In this document: in pieces, positions 60,380 through 62,744 of the stretch
Numbering within the stretch: the first letter of the stretch is position 1
Layout: every line of letters starts with the position of its first letter
Source of the DNA: CAYLLD01 sp964425135
GTDB lineage: Bacteria; Pseudomonadota; Alphaproteobacteria; Rhodobacterales; Rhodobacteraceae
Direction: 5' to 3'
DNA: 62,744 nucleotides
Assembly (NCBI GenBank): GCA_964425135.1
Contig: CAYRKW010000012.1
Coordinates: 1 to 62,744, forward strand
The notes under the pieces: model-generated
Seen by the model: only the letters and a program-made list of their open reading frames with translations
What the model was told of the DNA's origin: nothing
The model's database searches: none
Translations under genes and position numbers: made by a program

Positions 60380-60426
60380 GTATACCGTGTCAGTGTTGAA
60401 TTGGGAAGTGGTATACTATGGTATAC
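60380..60426. promoter_or_regulatory. Three GTATAC sites on one DNA face upstream of icd
   Basis: GTATAC occurs at 60380-60385, 60411-60416 and 60421-60426. Steps are 31 and 10 bp, close to three and one helical turns. The first copy sits in GGTATACC and the other two form GTATACTATGGTATAC. Located 38-84 bp ahead of icd, so it could be an operator; the binding protein is unknown. Confidence 0.55.
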
Positions 60427-60532
60427 GTTAACGGCGGAACTGCGCTTGTTTGAGTGGTTCCGTACACCGGCTCGACGAATTTTCGCGCGTACACTGGCGC
60501 GATTGTGTTGATAATTCGTATCTGCCCCGCGC

Positions 60533-60787
60533 CTAAGGCTTGCGGCGCCATGCATATCGCACAAGCGCCACGAGTGCGATGATGACCCAGAGCACTTCTA
60601 TCAGGATCGCGCCGGGGTTAGGGCGGTAATAGAGGGACACGAGGATAAAGGCAGCGCCTGCCAGATTTATAAGGTTAAACAAAGGCTTTTCGCCATCGAG
60701 CCGCCCCGATGAGACGCCGAAATACGCGCCTGCGATCAGGAATGAGCCCAAAATGCCCAGATAGTCGACGGGCGTAAACTCCAACAT
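60533..60787 (-). CDS. Small membrane protein, CBU_0592-like
   Basis: 84 aa, three hydrophobic segments: YLGILGSFLIAGAYFGVSSG, NLINLAGAAFILVSLYYRP, ILIEVLWVIIALVALVRYAW. The NxxNLxGaxxilxSlyyrpN pattern fits the small CBU_0592-like family. Its ATG at 60787 overlaps the stop of the K+ channel gene (TGATG), so they are coupled. Role unknown. Confidence 0.75.
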   Translation of the reverse strand: MLEFTPVDYLGILGSFLIAGAYFGVSSGRLDGEKPLFNLINLAGAAFILVSLYYRPNPGAILIEVLWVIIALVALVRYAWRRKP

Positions 60788-61206
60788 CAGCGCGCCCTCA
60801 ATCGCATCATGACGTCCATCAGAAATGCTGTGTTCATGCCGAAAATGACAAAGCCATTGGCGGCGATGAAACCGGACAGTAAGGACAGATTTGTTGGCAG
60901 TATTACGTCTCCAAATCCGAGTGTCGTGAAGGCGACCAATGCGAAATAAAGGCATTCCTCGAAGGTCTGGAAGGCGTCAAGTCTCAAGAAAACATAGCTC
61001 CAAAGCCCGACGACGATGGCAAGGGCTGCGATCATCCATAGGGTGATGGCGGTCAGCATTGCGATAAAGGGCGCGAAGCCGAGCCAGAGCTTTTCGGTGG
61101 TGCCAAAGCAGCGGTGCCAGGCGTGTTGGGCGATTTCGATGAAGCTAGCTTCGATGATGACCGAGATGACAATTAGGGCGGTGCCGATGAGGAGGAGGGT
61201 GAGCAT
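60787..61206 (-). CDS. Two-helix potassium channel family protein (Ion_trans_2)
   Basis: 139 aa. Helices VISVIIEASFIEIAQHAW-like at the N terminus, then AMLTAITLWMIAALAIVVGL and the pore region YFALVAFTTLGFGDVILPTN, containing the K+ selectivity filter TTLGFGD (normally TVGYGD), then the last helix GFIAANGFVIFGMNTAFLMD. No RCK/TrkA domain is fused. Coupled to the small downstream membrane gene. Confidence 0.88.
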   Translation of the reverse strand: MLTLLLIGTALIVISVIIEASFIEIAQHAWHRCFGTTEKLWLGFAPFIAMLTAITLWMIAALAIVVGLWSYVFLRLDAFQTFEECLYFALVAFTTLGFGDVILPTNLSLLSGFIAANGFVIFGMNTAFLMDVMMRLRAR

Positions 61207-61218
61207 GGTCAGAAAGGC

Positions 61219-61566
61219 TCAGGTTTTGGAGACATGCTGGGTCCAGAGCGTGATCAGCGTGGCGGTTGCGGCGGCGGCAATGGCGATCCAGCCGTAGTGC
61301 CAGAGCTGGCCCGCAAGCGCGTCTTCGGCATAGGATGCCGCGAAGCGGGTCTTGCCTTGCCATGAGATTAGCGCAGCGATTCCAAGGAGTAAGGCGAAGA
61401 AGATAAAGCCGCGCCCGCGTGTGATCAGCGTTGCGAGAATGCCGACGGCAAGGCCGATCAGCATGACTTGCTGCGACCAGAAGGGATGCGCGCCGAGGGC
61501 TTTGGCGACGTCGAAATATGTGGCGATGCCCATCAGGATCAAGGCGATGACGATGCCTGTTTTCAT
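61219..61566 (-). CDS. Small membrane protein
   Basis: 115 aa with four hydrophobic segments (IVIALILMGIATYFDVAKAL, QVMLIGLAVGILATLITRGR, FIFFALLLGIAALISW, GWIAIAAAATATLITLWTQH). No family recognised. It lies 12 bp upstream of the channel gene on the same strand and just downstream of the tandem repeats at 61591. Confidence 0.7.
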   Translation of the reverse strand: MKTGIVIALILMGIATYFDVAKALGAHPFWSQQVMLIGLAVGILATLITRGRGFIFFALLLGIAALISWQGKTRFAASYAEDALAGQLWHYGWIAIAAAATATLITLWTQHVSKT

Positions 61567-61590
61567 GTAATTTTCCCCCGTTTTTCGCTT

Positions 61591-61634
61591 TCGGACTTTT
61601 GTCGGACTTCTATCGGACTTGCGTCGGACCTTAT
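61591..61634. repeat. Four tandem 11-bp repeats with TCGGAC core
   Basis: TCGGAC recurs at 61591, 61602, 61613 and 61624, an exact 11-bp period; three copies continue as TCGGACTT. The array lies between divergent genes: a leftward membrane gene (start 61566) and the rightward BrnA-like gene (start 61713). It could be an operator or recombination-derived array. Confidence 0.85.
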
Positions 61635-61712
61635 GCAGCAGCGGACGGTGCTGGCAAGAGGTGTTAACGCAGCGAGCGATAGAGAGGTGCGGCGTATGAA
61701 GGAGGCGCTGGC

Positions 61713-62108
61713 ATGACCACCAAATCAGAACGGATCGCGCAGGATAAACTGCGCCGCTACCTCTATGAAGCGCATCTGGAAGACCCGCTCGACAGCCAGC
61801 TGCGCCGCGAAGTACCGGACGCGTGGCATACGCTGGAGCAGGATCTGGATGTGACCGAGAAGAAAGTGAAGCTGACCCTGATGCTGGACGCGAGCGTCGC
61901 CAAGGTGTTCCGGGCGATGGGGCGCGGGTATCAGGCGCGGATCAACCGCATTCTGGCAACATGGGTGCAGCTGAAGATGTCGGGGCTGATGGATGAGAAT
62001 TATTATGAGGAGCGGGTGCAGGTGGATCTGGCGGTTTTGCTGCGGGAGTTGGCAGCGGCGAGTAGGGAGGCGACTACCGAACAGCCCGTTCCAGCAGGTC
62101 GCGAATGA
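61713..62108 (+). CDS. BrnA antitoxin-like protein
   Basis: 131 aa. The C-terminal half reads KVKLTLMLDASVAKVFRAMG and RGYQARINRILATWVQL, the BrnA-type ribbon-helix-helix pattern (GRGYQxRIN). An N-terminal region of about 45 residues and a C-terminal helical tail are extra. AAGGAGG lies seven bases before the ATG. It is not next to its own BrnT on the same strand, but converges with a BrnT/CopG pair; the 3' ends overlap by 35 bp. Confidence 0.75.
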   Translation: MTTKSERIAQDKLRRYLYEAHLEDPLDSQLRREVPDAWHTLEQDLDVTEKKVKLTLMLDASVAKVFRAMGRGYQARINRILATWVQLKMSGLMDENYYEERVQVDLAVLLRELAAASREATTEQPVPAGRE

Positions 62109-62319
62109 AGCGCTGATAGGGAATGCCCGCCGCTGTGGCCTTTGCCTTGATCGCTTCCAGCAGCGGTTCGGGCAGGCGCATGTTCACCCGCGCGGATTTG
62201 GGGGCATGCTCGAAGGAGAGCGGTTTGAACTGGTTGAAATCAAGATCGGAGAGGTCTTGATCCAAAAATGCCTCGGCTTCGGCATCACTTGAAAGCGCTG
62301 GAACCTTACGTTTTGACAT
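62074..62319 (-). CDS. CopG/BrnA-type antitoxin
   Basis: 81 aa. MSKRKVPALSSDAEAEAFLD and QDLSDLDFNQFKPLSFEHAP precede the DNA-binding ribbon-helix-helix ARVNMRLPEPLLEAIKAKAT and the helix GIPYQRFIRDLLERAV. This fits the CopG-type antitoxins paired with BrnT toxins. GAGGTGG six bases before the ATG at 62319 fixes the start. It overlaps the toxin gene by 14 bp, so both come from one mRNA. Confidence 0.85.
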   Translation of the reverse strand: MSKRKVPALSSDAEAEAFLDQDLSDLDFNQFKPLSFEHAPKSARVNMRLPEPLLEAIKAKATAAGIPYQRFIRDLLERAVR

Positions 62320-62572
62320 ATCTATCCACCTCTCGTTTGTGCATGAAGCGTGCGCTGATGGGTCTGCACAATTTACCCCGCCAGCAAAAGGCGATGAACA
62401 CATATCGCCCGTCTTTGATCCGCCCGATTGCGATGAACCGTTGCTCCGTCATCGAGTGATCGATATCGGGAGCGACCTTTGGGTCGCCGGTCATTGCCCA
62501 TTCGATGTCTTCAAGCGAGAGGCCGTGTTTTTGGCATTTGGTGCGGTTGCCTGCATCCCAGTCGAAGATCAT
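62306..62572 (-). CDS. brnT: BrnT family toxin (DUF497)
   Basis: 88 aa. IFDWDAGNRTKCQKHGLSLE matches the BrnT start (FEWDxxKxxxNxxKHGVSFE); then DHSMTEQRFIAIGRIKDGRY and VFIAFCWRGKLCRPISARFM with the SAR motif. BrnT is a RelE-fold ribonuclease that stops translation and is held by its antitoxin. Toxin first, antitoxin second, as in Brucella brnTA. The start could be GTG at 62587; two ATACAT repeats just upstream (about 62582-62594) may be part of an autoregulated operator. Confidence 0.85.
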   Translation of the reverse strand: MIFDWDAGNRTKCQKHGLSLEDIEWAMTGDPKVAPDIDHSMTEQRFIAIGRIKDGRYVFIAFCWRGKLCRPISARFMHKREVDRYVKT

Positions 62573-62587
62573 CGGATATGTATGCAC

Positions 62588-62744
62588 GAATGTATGTTCA
62601 AATCAAGGGGCTGTGATTTCGCATTACGTCGTATAGGGGAGCGCACGGCCCTGAGTGGGTGCCAAGCGCCCTCCCGTGGGGATGAGGCGCGGCAGGCAAA
62701 GGGTCCTGTGGACCGTTTGCAGCGCCGAACGGGCGCGGGGTGGT
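62588..62744. other. Right edge, no supported gene
   Basis: GC-rich DNA after the brnT start. No open frame with a recognised product; a gene could run off the edge on either strand. Confidence 0.5.

Noticed and set aside
61633..61716. 27-codon frame overlapping the BrnA-like start by ATGA
   Set aside because: No ribosome binding site before its ATG and it begins inside the last 11-bp repeat region; coding is not supported.

Overview
The window reads as chromosomal DNA of an alphaproteobacterium of the Rhodobacteraceae, most likely the Roseobacter group. The pointers are MipZ in place of MinCDE, a membrane-anchored cytochrome c of the cy type, a class II (B12) NrdJ, a TrmD with a long N-terminal extension, VPLPA-type sorting tails, a TrgA-like protein, an AcuI-type acryloyl-CoA reductase and CtrA-like TTAA-N7-TTAA sites. 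This placement is inferred from gene content; no search was run. Most genes are dense, short-spaced and translationally coupled. No tRNA, rRNA operon, CRISPR array, insertion sequence or prophage was found.

Layout. 1-3.6 kb: cell-wall amidase, RNase P RNA, a cyclic-nucleotide-binding/EAL fusion, mipZ and rpmE. 4-11.3 kb: a membrane protein and the ribosome/translation block (rplS, trmD, rimM, rpsP, chorismate mutase, GNAT, ffh, all leftward). The block is split between rimM and trmD by two rightward, AT-richer paralogous genes for VPLPA-tailed secreted proteins. 11.5-16.8 kb: a DUF3179 protein, a secreted unknown, a sulfotransferase-like gene, a Crp/Fnr regulator and a Rieske oxygenase with a small partner. 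16.9-27.3 kb: a DUF4344 metallopeptidase coupled to yejABEF, cytochrome cy, prephenate dehydratase, nudC, the SRP RNA and an aldose epimerase. 27.3-33 kb: nrdJ behind a long regulatory region with NrdR-like boxes, then two TadE-like pseudopilin genes. 33-36.4 kb: an ilv operon with a leader-peptide attenuator and a sulfotransferase gene wedged between ilvI and ilvH. 36.4-43.2 kb: a LuxR-type regulator and Cache histidine kinase divergent from a TRAP transporter with an oversized large permease. 43.3-48.9 kb: bpt, DUF2852, a DUF2182/DUF1326 cluster, acuI and an unknown gene. 49-55.7 kb: a photolyase, flavin oxidase, DUF1365, cyclopropane synthase-like, TrgA-like and MFS gene cluster behind a match to the RpoE (ECF11) singlet-oxygen promoter. 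55.7-60.4 kb: cvpA, radA, PqiA-like and icd. 60.5-62.6 kb: small membrane proteins, a K+ channel and a BrnT/CopG-type toxin-antitoxin pair facing a BrnA-like gene.

How the genes may work together. The clearest regulatory reading is the ilv attenuator: a well-formed promoter, a 13-residue Leu/Val-rich leader and an intrinsic terminator, in order. The clearest functional cluster is the photolyase-to-MFS block, which looks like a photooxidative-stress operon that repairs DNA and remodels membrane lipids. The least explained parts are the VPLPA pair inside the trmD block, the sulfotransferase inside ilvIH, the DUF2182/DUF1326 cluster, the three helically phased GTATAC sites upstream of icd and the four 11-bp tandem repeats near 61.6 kb.
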